Assembly (NCBI GenBank): GCA_023653785.1
Contig: JAMKCH010012450.1
Span: forward strand, 1-64,000
Direction of reading: 5' to 3'
Origin: Ophioderma brevispina
Taxonomy: Eukaryota > Echinodermata > Ophiuroidea > Amphilepidida > Ophiodermatidae
Length of the DNA: 64,000 bases
Positions 13,501-24,985 of the stretch are shown here, piece by piece. The notes beneath the pieces were generated by a model. It had not been told where the DNA came from. It ran no database searches and was given only the letters and a program-made list of their open reading frames with translations. Made by a program: the position numbers and the translations under genes. Each line of letters begins with the position of its first letter. Position 1 is the stretch's first letter.

Positions 13501-16310
13501 AGGGGGGATCCCATGGACCCCCCCCCCCCCCCGGGCACCAATGGCAGTGAAAACCCCTTGGTCACTTTAGTGTTAACATTGTTTTGGAGTTACGGAATAT
13601 ATGGTATAGTGGTAAAACAAATATTAAGGTAGAATATCCTAATCAAAAATGTTTTTTCCTTCAAAGAAATCATTGTTCTGTTGTGTGAAGGCATTTTTTA
13701 GTAATTTCAAACCACGAAAAATTTAAAATGCTAATTGCCGTATTTTAATATGTTTGTTTCCTTAACAACGTCTTTATACCTTATTCGTTTATGTTACCAA
13801 ACTCACAAAATAAAAACTACTAACATCTGTTCTATACAGACCAGGAATCAGCAAATCACCGTCTTTTGCTCTATGGTTATGAAAAGTAGTGTAATGGCTG
13901 CAAGAACACTGGGGATGTTAATTGACATTGAGTATCCGAACAACTATTTTTCACCTATTTCTCAGTTTCTATTTTTGGACCAAGTGTCATTTTTTTTTAA
14001 AGTGTATTTTTGGAGTTTTGTTTTTTTGTTAACTTAAAATAAAATGCATTTGGCAGGTGTTTTATTAGATGACTCTGCTTGTACTGACATTTTTTATTTG
14101 TCAATACTCTAACCCTGATTTGGATTTATTAGCATTAAACATATTAATGCGAAGCAAATTCACGTATTTTCATATTTTTGGATATTAATCAAAACCTTCT
14201 TTCCTCATGAATTAAGAAAAATTCAATCGTCAGTACAATGAAAATTGTGTAATTATCCTACTAAGTACCAACCCAGTTTTTATGTTTGATAGATGGTACA
14301 CTTTTGTTCAGGAGAGCGCATCAAAATTTCTTCAAAATGGCAACCATGGTGGCCATATTGAATCTCTTATTTGCATAATCTATTTCAGAAAGTGTCGGAT
14401 TGCACATAATTCCCCTATATTTAATATTATGCATGAAATACATGAAATTTTAATTAAGAAATTTAGTTTGATTAGGATATTTCTACCATAACTTTCTTAA
14501 ATTCGTGGACGGGAGAAAAATATCAGCAATCAGTGCAAGAGGTATGTTCCAGTACGCTTTCACATTCGGATGATATTTCAAACCATCATACGCATTGTCG
14601 TTAAGAGAAAATGACATTTGTAGGCACAGTTTCCTAGATTTCTAAAAGGGATATTCCACCACTTACACATAGGTGGATTCCATTATAGTATGGTCAAATA
14701 AAATGTTGGATGGCAAACTAATTAGGTATTAACTAAAATATTATAAAAACATAAATATCTAACCTATAAGAGCAGCTATAATAAACATCATAAATAAATA
14801 TGCGCTGTAGCTACGCCTTCCCATATAGCTATCAGTTTTCGAATCAGCTGACCAGCTAAAAGCATACTTTACCAAAATAGTTGAATTGAAATCACCACAA
14901 AATTTTTGAGTTTGTCAAAAATGTAAGTTAACTATAAATAGGTAGGTAATACATAATTTTTTTGTACATCCGCCATTTAATTTTTCAGGTAACGCTGTTG
15001 GCACCGCTTTCGCTGGTGTTGTTTATGAAGAACTTGGCAGTAGAAATTTGTTTCGAGGAATGGCCGGACTCTGTTTAGCAGCTCTACTTATATATTACAC
15101 TATGCTTTGTTATTTGGGTATTAAGATAACTGGTTACCCCAATGACCTGCACAATGACCAAGGAGACGAACATGAAAAAAATGGAGGTAATTTCATTGTG
15201 AAGATTTGTACGTTGGCCAATTATTGGTTGTATTTTCTTGTGTAACCATTATTTCAAAAGTAGGAATTATCTGGCTTACTCACACAATTCAAGGTATATT
15301 CTTAACGTTCCTTACTTAACTGCTTCAAAACGCACCTGACAAAAAAATCAGGGAGCGGACCCCTCTCTTGGGTTAGTGGGAAATTGCTCCTAGATCTACC
15401 GCTACCTCACTTTTTGCAGGTGATTGCCAGATTTTCCTCTAGGGACGTTAGGAATATAAGTGCATTTTGATGTCACAGTCCTACTAATGTAATAAAGTTT
15501 CATTAGCCGGATGATCCTCTCCCCCTCTATTTTTAAAAAGGTCCCAGAAAATGGGATGATAAACCTACTCCAAATCTTTGTGGGATATTCCATTGCAATA
15601 CATAGGGCCAGAAATAAAAACACTACCAATGACATAATTTGTGAAACTACTGATTATCAGTCAGTGTCATGAATAGGTTCACACCAGTCACCTGGAACTT
15701 TCTATTACTCTCTGATAAATCAATGGTACCACAAATGATGTCATCACCAACCCAAATATTAAATGCTTTCTGGTCCCTCCTTGTAGACTTGACACAAACC
15801 ACATCAATTCTATTTGCATTTCCTGGGACCTTTAACTAAACCCGATGTTGGGCACAATAACAGAAATGTTCCTATAAAGAATATAGCTGATATACCCCCT
15901 TCCCCGTACTGAAACTTGTTACGTTTTTATGACTTGGTTGATCATTTGGCTTGTACCCTTACAATTGTGTCATGTAGCTTCATATTGAAAGACGAAAGGT
16001 TATACAAATTTAGATCATTGTAGAATATGGATGCCGATGCCGAGTTCTGTTGCCAAAGTGTGAATACTCTAAACTAAATAATGAATGTATTCAAGATAAA
16101 ATAATTATGCTGCATTATTTCTTAACAATGCTCAGCGAACATGATTTATCTTTAATGCTTGAACTTCTGATCCGTATTCAATTCCATTACCATTTGTTGA
16201 CAGAGAGAGGTGAAGATGGCACACAAGAAGCAGATCATGCTCTACAAGAAAAAATGCTGAGAGCGGATGCCGATGCAATTACAAATAATGAGATGCAAGA
16301 CCATGTCTGA
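10152..16310 (+). CDS. MFSD6-like major facilitator transporter (multi-exon, frames disturbed)
   Basis: This is a gene-level entry. Visible coding exons are 10152-10215, 11091-11359, about 11544-12567, 14989-15186 and 16204-16310 (stop TGA at 16308-16310). The conceptual protein starts MRFSINRELLPIRFIYF, typical of the cytosolic N-terminus and TM1 of MFSD6-type MFS proteins. It continues with LGLTPSQ and GLIWGLDPLLTFLS (TM1-2), a WGSIGL segment, NPIFYMYVGLTCLYIFLVL, IMGLSQ, a PNPWVV / LPFQILHG stretch, TFALFWATASSYAAIIAP, and GTAFAGVVYEELGSRNLFRG before the last TM. Splice phases agree at 12567/14989 and 15186/16204. The exon at 11091 and the long exon 3 need numerous one-base frame changes, whereas exons 1, 4 and 5 are clean. 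MFSD6-family members are multi-pass membrane proteins of poorly known substrate. It could be a pseudogene, but local consensus error fits better. Segments for TM3-6 were not clearly seen. Confidence 0.75.
10530..10605. repeat. (AT)n microsatellite in MFS intron 1
   Basis: Long alternating AT tracts are separated by two ATGACATAT interruptions. Any open frame through it (runs of Tyr-Ile) is low-complexity and not coding. Confidence 0.9.
10610..11020 (+). repeat. Pair of about 85-bp direct repeats in MFS intron 1
   Basis: Copies at about 10617-10703 and 10942-11020 share GACCTC, GTTACTCTGAGTT, ACTTACGATCACTGGGTACC and CTTCAGA blocks, and differ mainly by short indels. There is no coding content. 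They could be fragments of a dispersed repeat. Confidence 0.6.
11091..11359 (+). CDS. MFS gene exon 2 (TM1-TM2), frameshifted
   Basis: The acceptor is TCTCTTTTAG ending at 11090 and the donor is CAG|GTAATT at 11360. Family-like peptide appears in alternating frames: GMSC, then SIPYATLYSAHLGLTPSQ, then GLIWGLDPLLTFLS, then LWGSLAYNTATKTDF, then a hydrophobic LLLLSALLACYLSLL. The switches occur near 11100, 11157, 11200 and the T run at 11261-11265. The order of the pieces is exactly that of an MFS N-terminus (TM1, the LGL..SQ loop, TM2, the LWGS.A motif), so the exon is homologous but not readable in one frame. Confidence 0.65.
11544..12567 (+). CDS. MFS gene exon 3 (central and TM7-TM10 region), heavily frameshifted
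   Basis: From about 11790 the following family-like pieces occur in order but in different frames: LLVLVASIFSSNHMPF, then FGSNEWGSIGL / GLVLDNT, then KKFDSERTRYNPIFYMYVGL, then AFFVVVAVMGI, then IMGLSQTM, then ERLGHNGVFCLALSLL, then PNPWVV, LPFQILHG, and TFALFWATASSYAAIIAP. The donor is GTTG|GTAAGA at 12568. At least eight one- or two-base frame changes are needed within about 700 bp. The 5' limit is uncertain: 11544 follows a TTTCAG, and 11544-11790 may encode a loop. Earlier models that read the opposite strand here are shadows. Confidence 0.6.
12568..14988 (+). other. Large MFS intron with C-run repeats
   Basis: This intron joins exons 3 and 4 in matching phase. It contains two related C-run segments (12945-12985 and 13495-13545; each has CATGGACC followed by a C run and GGGCAC), and otherwise AT-rich sequence without recognised genes. 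Overlapping open frames on both strands around 12740-13630 are shadows. Confidence 0.5.
14989..15186 (+). CDS. MFS gene exon 4 (TM11-TM12)
   Basis: The exon lies between TTTTTCAG (ending 14988) and donor GGAG|GTAATT. It is read cleanly in one frame, entering and leaving in phase 1. It encodes GNAVGTAFAGVVYEELGSRN followed by a hydrophobic stretch (LCLAALLIYYTMLCYLGI) and a charged tail. The Gly-rich helix and the VVYEELGSRNLFRG loop match the last helix pair of MFSD6-like proteins. Unlike exons 2 and 3 there is no frame break. Confidence 0.75.
16204..16310 (+). CDS. MFS gene last exon (cytosolic C-terminal tail)
   Basis: After acceptor GTTGACAG the exon completes a GAG codon across the junction and reads ERGEDGTQEADHALQEKMLR and on to a TGA stop. 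It is acidic and hydrophilic, as expected for a cytosolic C-terminus. The phase agrees with exon 4. A TTAA-bounded MITE starts only 36 bp after the stop, so the 3'UTR must contain or end before it; no convincing AATAAA is seen before the insertion. Confidence 0.7.
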
Positions 16311-16345
16311 AATTAATTATTATGGTATAAGAGGTTGGACCTAAC

Positions 16346-16699
16346 TTAAAGGTGCAACGAGAGATTTCAAGGAATCCATATATGTGCCATATGTAGTAAT
16401 TTCGTCTGAGATGCTTAATAGATTTCTTACCTTGCATTTCGATACAGAAAATTCTTAAAAGTAAAAACAAAAGGTGATTTTGATTTGCTTATATTTCAAT
16501 ATAAAACATAGGCTGAATTTTGTATTTGCTCCAATACGAAATTAGATATTTCGCAATTTATGAACCAAAGAAATCATTCTCAGCTTAATTATTTTAGATG
16601 GGGATATATTTGATGGAAAGCTTTTAGTTCAGTCCAAAAAATCGGGAGTTTAATTTTTTAGGGTTACCTGATATGTGAAATCTCTCGATGCAGCATTAA
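16346..16699. mobile_element. TTAA-flanked MITE, family B (copy 1)
   Basis: The element is bounded by TTAA at each end, with inverted termini beginning AAGGTGCAACGAGAGATTT and ending with ATCTCTCGATGCAGCA. It is 354 bp long. A second full copy lies at 56255-56600 in the same orientation, and an interrupted inverted copy at 52823-55373. TTAA target duplication is characteristic of piggyBac-type transposition, so this is probably a non-autonomous piggyBac-like element. No transposase is encoded. It sits in the 3' flank of the MFS gene. Confidence 0.75.
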
Positions 16700-17202
16700 T
16701 CAAATTTATGACTGTTGAGGTCACCCTTGTAAAAACCTTGTAATTCAAAAGTACCTTTTACCACGCTCCTGCGATGTAGAGATGAATACAAACTACACTC
16801 ACGGGAACAATAATACAAATACAGACACCATTTATGTGTAGTCTAACACACCATATGACAGTTACAAATTAGCAAGGGTGATTTTCTATGTGATATGAAC
16901 TTTATATGGAGGACCTCGATTTGAGCTTAGATGTTTCACTGAGTGATTAGTATGTGGACAAGCCTTATGTATATGCAAAAACGCGATTTGTTAGAATATA
17001 GGGGGCGATATCCTCGACAATATCACTGAATCAACCTTTAAGTACGAATATATCCTTGTAAGGTCAGGAATTGAAGCATACAATTAGGCAAAAGGGCCTG
17101 ATTTGCAGGAAACTTATCTCAAAAACTCAAAGCGAGTGACCTGGTTCCATACACTCGAGCTGTAACAGTATATCACATCGTTGCTTCCTATATAGACTGA
17201 TT

Positions 17203-19996
17203 CAAAAAAGAAGTTTACTCATTTTTGTCTTGGTTTAATAAAGAATCTAAAAGGAAGTCACTGTACAGTAATATATCATTGCAAAGAGCAATTTCTGAAG
17301 GTGTAAATTAAAAAAAGACTATTTAAAGAGACACTGGCACATTTGCAAAAAAATTGTGCGCCCTCAAGATTTTTCAAAATTGATATTTGTGCATTATTGT
17401 AAAGCTTTTATATACACTAGCCTTCGCCTGAAATGATTAAGACAAAATCAACGCCCTTATGGGTAAACAGAACGATTTAATTAATGTCGCCGGCGACATT
17501 AATTCAGCAGACGACGGAAATGGCGTTTAACACTAGAAAAAACACGCCGTATGCATGATTCCCAAGACATGAACCCTGTTTGACCGGTATGTGACCTTTG
17601 TGGTGTTAATATCAATGAGTACGAGTCTATGATTTCATATAATATACACATTTGTTGATCAAAGTTATGGCAAACTTAAACATTAGCCTACAAATTACCT
17701 GGGTGTCTTTATATGACCCTATCTGTTTTGGGGTATGTTATCTTAATGTGTAAAATTTATCTCTATTCTTCCAATGGCCTAGACTATCATTTGCGAGCAA
17801 ATCGAAGAAATTTCATATTTTGTGAAAATGTGCTAGTGCCGCTTTAAATTTGCGCATGACAAACCCAAGTTATACTCATTTGAATAAAATCGCCCATTTT
17901 AATGAATGTACACATCTGGGTGACTTTCATCAGTTTCTATCTACGCCAAATAAAGCGTGAACAAGATAGTCAGGTGGAAGTCTAGGCACACAGCCTGAAG
18001 GATGGAAATGGATAACAGACTTTTTCTATTGATAGATTTTAGTTCATTAGGACCTAAGCCAATAATTTTTGGAGGGTGTGCAAAATTTGTTACAGTGCCA
18101 TTTTTGAAAATCCAATATGGCTGCTACCATGTCCAAAATCACTAAAAATCCCTTAAGTATTTCCGATAGAGACAAATATCTCGCTACTCCGGTGTTTTAA
18201 GCACGAAAAAGTGTTGGTAATGTAATTTTATCATTACATTGCCACAAAAATCCAAAATGGCTGCTCAAAAGTCAAATATGCTCTCGGAATCATTAAAATG
18301 ATCTTAACTCCTCCATTATTCCTATTTACGCTACTTGAATACATACTGAACACCTAAAACGTGTTCTGCAGGTGTTCAAAATCTGTTACAATTGATCACA
18401 CTCTATAAGTGTTACTTTAACACCTCTTGAATGCATTTCCAACGCATCAGGACACGTCAAGTGTTCTGCACATTTTGTAGTTTAGAGACTTGATTCCAGT
18501 GTATATGCATGCTTTATGCTTTACACTTATGAGACACATGTATTTGATCACTAGAAACCCTTAACTGGCATTTCTATGTAATGGACATTTTTAAAATTCA
18601 AGATGGCAGCTAATACAGCCGCCTTTAAAAATAGTAAAACCTACATTATATGTGTATTATATGTAGTTACATCAACTAATTATTTTTATAAAGGTGTTAA
18701 TTAAGGTATGGAATAAGTATTTGACCATTTGACATTCTTATCTGGAATTTCCGTTTCTTTAACATGCAAAAATGTTAAGATGGTGGGCCAATGTGGCTGC
18801 CTTTTTACCTTCTTTAAAACCTATAAATTACGATACATCTGTATTGTATTTTAGTTAAAACACCCAAAATGAGTATTAAAGATTAAATTAAAGTATGAGA
18901 TGTATGTCTTTGGACATTGATAAATCATATCTGGTATATTTGTTTTGACAGCATGCTTAAAATTCAAAATGACGGCCAATATATTATGAATATATGACAA
19001 TTTGTAGGTTTTAAAGATCTTAAAAGGCAGCCATATTGGCTTCCATCTTGATTGGTAGGCTTGTTAACACACTTGAAATGTCAGATATGGGTTCCTACTG
19101 GGTATAGAGTGCAGAATTATGCCTCCATCACAAATACCTGATGAGTTATGGTCAATTGAATGATTTCGGAACATATTGGGTTTTAGGGTGGCCATATTGG
19201 ATTTGGTGGTAATGTTGTGAGCAAATCACGTCAATAACCCGTCCAAAAGATTCCTCGTGCTTTAAAACCTGGATCTATTGCATAAAATAATGGCCATTTG
19301 AATGAATTTTAGAGTCATAGCGGCCATATTGGATTTCTAGAAAATGCACTGCACGAAAGTTTGCACACCCGCCAGAAATTATTAGCTTAGGTCATCATTG
19401 ACAAAAATCGATCAATAGAAAAAGTCTGTACTCCATTTCCAACCTGTGCCCACAATTCCTCCTGACTAAGATAGATCAATTGGTATGCAACTTTTATTGT
19501 CAAAATGAAAGTCTGGCTTTTATACTCATAATCTAGAACCATAAATCAAACGATAATTACGTTCATCTTTCTATTCACCTTGAAGCAGTGTAATATAGCT
19601 ATTTTTCGTCGCAAACTGTTCCTGCAATTATGTGTGTTCAAGAACGGCAAAACATACACTGATAGATTTTGAGTATGACTATAAACGTAAAACGTTCATT
19701 TTGACAATGAAAATTCCAAACCAATGGAGGCTTTCTTGTTCTCACGCATTATAGATTTGTTGTAAATAGAAACTGGTGCAAAGAACCCAGATGTGTACAG
19801 TCCGGAAAATGGGTGGTTTTATTAAAATTAATATAAGTCTGGTTTGGCACAAGCAAATTCAAAAATTCTTTTTTTTTATTTAGACATTCAGAAACTGCTC
19901 TTTCCAATGACATATTAGTTTACAAGGAATTCCTTGCAGATTTTTTTACTAAACTACATTAAAAAGAGTACACTTCTTTTTGAAAAAGCCTGTATC
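17203..19996. mobile_element. 2.8-kb fold-back element with long imperfect inverted arms
   Basis: Sequence from the left end reappears inverted at the right end in the expected mirror order: AAAAAGAAGT (17210 region versus 19965-19985), CATTGCAAAGAGCAATTTCTGA versus 19890-19912, GTACACATCTGGGT (17910 versus 19785), GACTTTTTCTATTGAT (18018 versus 19412), and GGGTGTGCAAA (18075 versus 19365). The core carries repeated CCAATATGG-type motifs in opposite orientations on the two sides. There is no open frame of interest. It looks like a large non-autonomous TIR or fold-back transposon. Confidence 0.75.
17323..17847. mobile_element. TTAA-flanked MITE nested in the fold-back arm
   Basis: The start TTAAAGAGACACTGGCACAT and the end ATGTGCTAGTGCCGCTTTAA are inverted relatives, giving 525 bp bounded by TTAA. 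The outer fold-back arm has no counterpart of this segment on its right side, so it inserted after the fold-back formed. Confidence 0.65.
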
Positions 19997-20103
19997 TGTA
20001 GATATAATTATAAGTCGAATGTAAATCCATACTTGTAGTCAATCGGCCGATCACACTCACAGAGCTGTTTGACCTCGATTTCTCATTCATCCAGTTATCC
20101 AGT

Positions 20104-21010
20104 CATTTGACGTCTGGATGTGTTGTGCACTTGGGCAAGGCACTTTACCTCGCTTGCCTCTCTCCACCCAGGAGTATAAATGGGTACCGGCATATGCTGG
20201 GAATGCAAAACAGACTCGCTGTGCGGGAGGAGTGGCAAACCCCCCCACAGCAACATTATATCGAGGGTTGGACAATCCGAAAGCCTTAACTCAAAAAAAT
20301 ATGCTTTTGAGAAATGTGAGTTTAATATTTTCTACTAAGCAAATCTATTCATTACTCAAAATGAACATCCATAAAGCTCATTATCTGGTACTGTAGCAAA
20401 CTTATATTTAAACTTTAGTAAACAAAGAACAATTTTTAATTATGAGCAGTAGAATTAAAGAAATTAGTTAATATTTCTTTGAAGTGATGAGTTACGTCTT
20501 TCTGATGGTAACTGAAACGGTAATCTGGTGGTTACATCTTCAATATGGCTATGATTGGACAATTATTTCAAATCACGATGTGGGTTACGATATGTATCCT
20601 TTGAATGTTTTAAAAGAAATTATCAATATAAGTGGGATAGGGGAGGATAAAAAAGCTGTTGCAATTCTGGCAATTGTGCAAGGCTATGAGCTCAACTCGT
20701 TGTTTGGCCCAAATACCGTTACCATCAGAAGGTCGTAACTCAGAGTTAAAGGCTTTCTGTTAGTAAACAAAGTCGTGCACCATTGAGATGTGGTGGAGTG
20801 TTATTTTGCTTATAGGCAATAGGAAGTAGACTTGAGTTAACGGCTTTTCATGGTGTTCAGAATAGTAGGTGTAACCGATTTTTTTGGCTTACCAAAACTC
20901 AAAATCACCAAAAACGTGAGTTACGTCCTTCTGTTTGTCAACCCTCGATATGAGAGTCTGCCCAAACGCCATGATAGATGAGATGGGCCCCACTCCGCTG
21001 TGGGCGCACC
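20104..21010 (+). mobile_element. SINE (family 2) interrupted by a small TIR element
   Basis: The 5' part (20104-20275) contains the signature TTGGGCAAGGCACTTTACCT, a TAAATGGGTACC block and CTCGCTGTGCGGGAGGAGTG. The 3' part reappears at about 20950-21010 (GTCTGCCCAAACGCC and GGGCCCCACTCCGC). The intervening DNA is flanked by an inverted 13-mer, ATATCGAGGGTTG / CAACCCTCGATAT. A better-preserved relative is at 60771-61072. No protein is encoded. Confidence 0.65.
20489..20741. mobile_element. 253-bp TIR element
   Basis: The left end GAGTTACGTCTTTCTGATGG and the right end CCATCAGAAGGTCGTAACTC are inverted with about two mismatches, and a following GTAAC / GTTAC pair extends them. A third, solo end (GTGAGTTACGTCCTTCTG) lies at 20919-20936. 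It lies inside the interrupted SINE. Confidence 0.6.
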
Positions 21011-21472
21011 ATTTGCATTTTTTTAAAACGTGCTTTAAATCTCGCAGTTGTACTGATCAGAATATCAGACTCTTCCAAAAAAGTAATGTTTCGATAGCTG
21101 AAAGATTACTACCTCTATTATATTATAGTCATATTGTCAAAACGATGGATTTTAATACGAAAGATGGTTGCTAAACATTGACAAATTTAAATAACCGCTT
21201 TCTACCTCGATAACAATTCCCAACCAGAATTTAATGAACATCAGATGGAAGCTTGATTCCTTAAGAAAGCAGTTTTCTAATTTTAATCAACAGCTCTAAT
21301 ACAAAATAAATCCATAATTTTCCAACAAGGTTGAGATTTTGCACAGTTGCATTGGTTAATGGCTAGTAAACTATACCTGTGAATGGTAAAGCTGGAACGT
21401 GTCTATGTACGTATCGCAAAAGAAGGAATTTTAGGATACCTAGTGTTACGGGCGTACCCGAGGTCAGAAAGG

Positions 21473-22797
21473 TAACCTCCCGTGGTTCATAAAACAAAAT
21501 TCACAATGACTATTGTAAGAAGATTGGCTTGACCAAGATGTAAATTCAAAACAATAATTTTAATACATAAATTAAATCTGATCTGAATCACTCACAAAAT
21601 ACACAATATTGTAACAATGCACACAAATTATTATGTTTCTTACCTATTTACAAACACACCAGCACATAATCATTAATTAATACAGTTCAAAGTTCTTGTT
21701 GGGTGCGCACCAGTCTCTGTAGAATCAGGTGCACATAAATATTGGCGACACAATTCTTGCTGGTACAGTTCAACGTTATCGCAAAAGTCCTTTTCCGCTA
21801 GACCGGCCGATTAATTTGTAAAGTCGTAGACTTGGAGAAACACTGGAAGTACAACTGCAGCTCAGTTTATAATGTCCATGCAGGTACTCAGTGCGTTAAA
21901 GGTGAAAGTCACTGGTACAGAAGAAAAGTCCTGCTGAAATTTTAATGTTAACCTTTGTTTTTCCAAAGGCACCAAATTTTGTGCAGCTCTGACGAATCTG
22001 ACGACTTTCCAGAATTATAATAAAGAACATAAGATTATATAAATCAAATGTTATGCAAAGTTCTCCACCTTCTGTTTGAGAGATCTACACTCGGTGAAAT
22101 CTCTTGTCAACTGGCAAGGAGAAATGACTTGCAACAGAATTTGTCCTTAGCAAATTTCCCATGATGCAACAAAAACATGCGGAGGGCAAGATGAAGATTT
22201 CGCAAGCTTTTCAGTTCTCTGAAACATGTTCGGAGAAATCCCACATCCTACACCTGATATGTTTGACATAGCAATTACACAAAGTCTATTGTTCATCAAC
22301 AGGTGTGCAATCTTGCTTCCTCTAGGTAAACAAAGAACCTCTGTACAATTCTTAGAATGAAGAAGATAAGACAAAAAAAAAAAAAAAAAAAAAGGTAACC
22401 TCCCGTGGTTCATAAAACAAAATTCACAATGACTATTTGTAAGAAGATTGGCTTGACCAAGATGTAAATTCAAAACAATAATTTTAATACATAAATTAAA
22501 TCTGATCTGAATCACTCGGTGAAATCCCTTGTCAACTGGCAAGGAGAAATGACTTGCAACAGAATTTGTCCTTAGCAAATTTCCCATGATGCAACAAAAA
22601 CATGCGGAGGCAAGATGAAGATTTCGCAAGCTTTTCAGTTCTCTGAAACATGTTCGGAGAAATCCCACATCCTACACCTGATATGTTTGACATAGCAATT
22701 ACACAAAGTCTATTGTTCATCAACAGGTGTGCAATCTTGCTTCCTCTAGGTAAACAAAGAACCTCTGTACAATTCTTAGAATGAAGAAGATAAGACA
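21473..22797 (+). repeat. Tandem duplication with an internal deletion and a poly-A joint
   Basis: Copy 1 starts at about 21473 (GGTAACCTCCCGTGGTTCAT) and copy 2 at about 22396 with the same sequence. Copy 2 lacks about 500 bp: it jumps from the 21590s to the 22090s of copy 1 at a shared CACTC, then runs parallel to the end. The copies differ by only a few single-base changes and indels. A pure A run of about 22 bases sits exactly between them at 22374-22395. A minus-strand frame running through the joint reads poly-Phe and is not a gene. Confidence 0.8.
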
Positions 22798-23635
22798 CTG
22801 TGCTCCTATTGTTCTCTGACTGCGAACATCTTCTAACATGTTCTTACTCAGGAAGTTCTCAAACTCTAGTCCATTTAGAACTAGGTCAATCAGATAAGTC
22901 ATGCTTATTGCACAACACCAGTTTCATATTAATATTTTCCAGTTCTCCTCACTCATAATTTATATGATTAAATTTAACATGATTTAATAAACAAAAAATA
23001 ATATAATATCCAGGAGTCTGTCATACTAGGAAATAGCGCCATGTACGTGTGTACACTCATCAATTAACAGTGCGATGGCTCAGGCCAAGTCAAGTAGTTA
23101 GAAGTAATTTTTGTGACGGACGGACAGAAATGGCCGTTCCAGTTCGGTGTCATAAACTACAGTGTCTCGTGACCTGAGTGTCTACACCCATGGCACGCAG
23201 CACTTGTACCCAAATGACCTCGTCTACAAGGTCCGGTTTATTACGTACATGTTGACATGGTTGCTAGGACCACTCTCTCGGGGGACACTCAGTTTCTTTA
23301 CACAGCCTTAACATACAATCCAGGATTCCGCTTTAATTACAAAATCGCTTCCTTTGTGACAAATACGCATATTTTGAGTAGAGCTAAAGTTGCACATGGA
23401 GTGAGGGGAACTTATTTGGGGGGGGGATACGCCGCTTAGAAGGTCCACTAACAACCAGCGCCTCCATGTTCTGAAATTTTATGCTGGACGTATGTTAATT
23501 ATTGAGTCGTTTATACGATTTTTGTAATTTAGATTATGTTCAAAGTGGAAAATAAAATGTAATGAATGTCGCCCGAAAGTTTGTGTTGTGTGTGGGTGAT
23601 TGTTATTTAAAATTGTAACAAAAATTAATCACTCG

Positions 23636-23700
23636 TGTATATATATATTATATATATATAATATATATATTATATATATAGATATATATATCGATATAAT
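23636..23700. repeat. AT-rich microsatellite
   Basis: Imperfect (AT)n runs that are themselves near-palindromic. Confidence 0.85.
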
Positions 23701-23712
23701 CTACAATAGTAA

Positions 23713-23933
23713 ATTAGGGAGACAGTTGAATATTAATTAGCTTTAATGAGCTCTTATAGTTATTTAAATAATTAAGCTTATAACATCTTTTTATTCTGGG
23801 ATACCCTTAATCTTGCATAAATAATTCATATCATTTGACGGAAAAAAACCGCAATCAAAGGAAACGTTAGGGAGACAGTAAAGTATCCCTAACGTATTCA
23901 TTGAGTACATAACAAGATCAGTGTCTCCCTAAG
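23713..23933. repeat. Short inverted-repeat element with TTAGGGAGACAG ends
   Basis: TTAGGGAGACAGT at 23714 is mirrored by GTGTCTCCCTAA ending at about 23933. A third internal copy (GTTAGGGAGACAGTAAAG) near 23868 is followed by ATCCCTAAC. It is probably a small MITE with a secondary terminal copy. Confidence 0.45.
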
Positions 23934-24424
23934 GTGTGATATAGGGTTATATAGATTTATATATAATATTATATCAGCTTCTAGCTCTCCAATTTGGCAG
24001 TAAGATCAATGTTTCAGCCCCGAATGTCATGGTGTAAAAGTAAACATATAGTTTAATCTTTTTTATTTCTATATCGGCCCCTTCAGTCACTTACGGACGT
24101 GTGATTCAGTTGCTTCAGTCATTGCTTAAGAGACAAGAGGACATTAAATTCTAACATCTTGCCTTGCGTGGAAAGTTAGGCATATATTTCTGTAAATTAC
24201 GGAAATTTTTCCCCCCCGGCAGCAGCCAAAAATTACAGACGTTTTCCAGTACGTGTACAGTCTTTCTCCCGAAAACAATGAAGCTTTTGTCAATTGCGGA
24301 ACTTGTACACAGCATCTTTACCAGAAATTTGCCTCAGATTACGGAAGAAAAAATTTTAATAAAATTATCCGTTAATTTAAAAATACAGAAGTTCTGGCAA
24401 TTTTGCTGCCAGAAATTTTCGTAA

Positions 24425-24985
24425 ATTAACAAGTTCAGTTTTTTATTCAGACATAATGAAACGGATCCTTACTGAAATCACTACCACAAATTTGAGGAAA
24501 AAAAATTACGATGTTTACATTCTGTAAAAACAGTAAAAACAGCAATAGTTTGTGGCAGTCCGTGGCAATTCCAGCAACGGAAAATCAAGGTGTTGATATC
24601 CCTGTCAGAATTTACAGCGCATCTAGCATGTTGTAACACAATTCAAAAGCATTCAGACCGGGATTCAGACATTGTACTTAGGCTTGTAGTAAGATATTGA
24701 TCTGGCATTGAAAGATGGATTAGCCGGGATTAGCACATATACAATAACAATGGTCTGTGAGCTGATGACTGCACGCTTTCATGTTTTATAAATGCTGGCA
24801 GTAATTAATGTCAGCATCTTTGACTGAGAAATGAAGTTTTTTTTACAAGGAAAAATAATATTAGTAACGTTTCCCTTTTTTACAAAATGTAAACACCCAA
24901 ATTGTTTTCAAATTTACGTTAGTGGTTTGGTTAAGGTTCCATTTGATTATGACTGAATTTTTTTCATGCCATTGTGCCCCTTTAA
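24425..24985. mobile_element. TTAA-type MITE, family A (uninterrupted copy)
   Basis: The left end contains TATTCAGACATAATGAAACG and TCCTTACTGAAAT. The right end terminates in CATGCCATTGTGCCCCTTTAA. The same family is split by insertions at 52995-55260, and its right end recurs at 57770-57860. Ends rich in TTAA suggest piggyBac-type mobilisation. There is no coding capacity; the left boundary is less clear than the right. Confidence 0.6.

Larger units (their letters stand above)
23400..24175 (+). repeat. Segment duplicated at 27540-29145 (copy 1)
   Basis: The ends of this block (23400-23630 and 23985-24175) match 27540-27750 and 28955-29145 respectively. Shared landmarks are ATTATGTTCAAAGTGGAAAA, CCCCGAATGTC and CTTGCGTGGAAAGTT. 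The copies differ mostly by one-base indels. Between the matching ends, copy 1 has AT repeats and a short element (see 23713-23933), while copy 2 has other DNA. No gene is seen. Confidence 0.65.

Noticed and set aside
22147..22668. 173-codon minus-strand open frame, the longest in the window
   Set aside because: It runs through the duplication joint and the 22-A tract (read as poly-Phe). The same peptide is repeated before and after the joint and no family resemblance exists.
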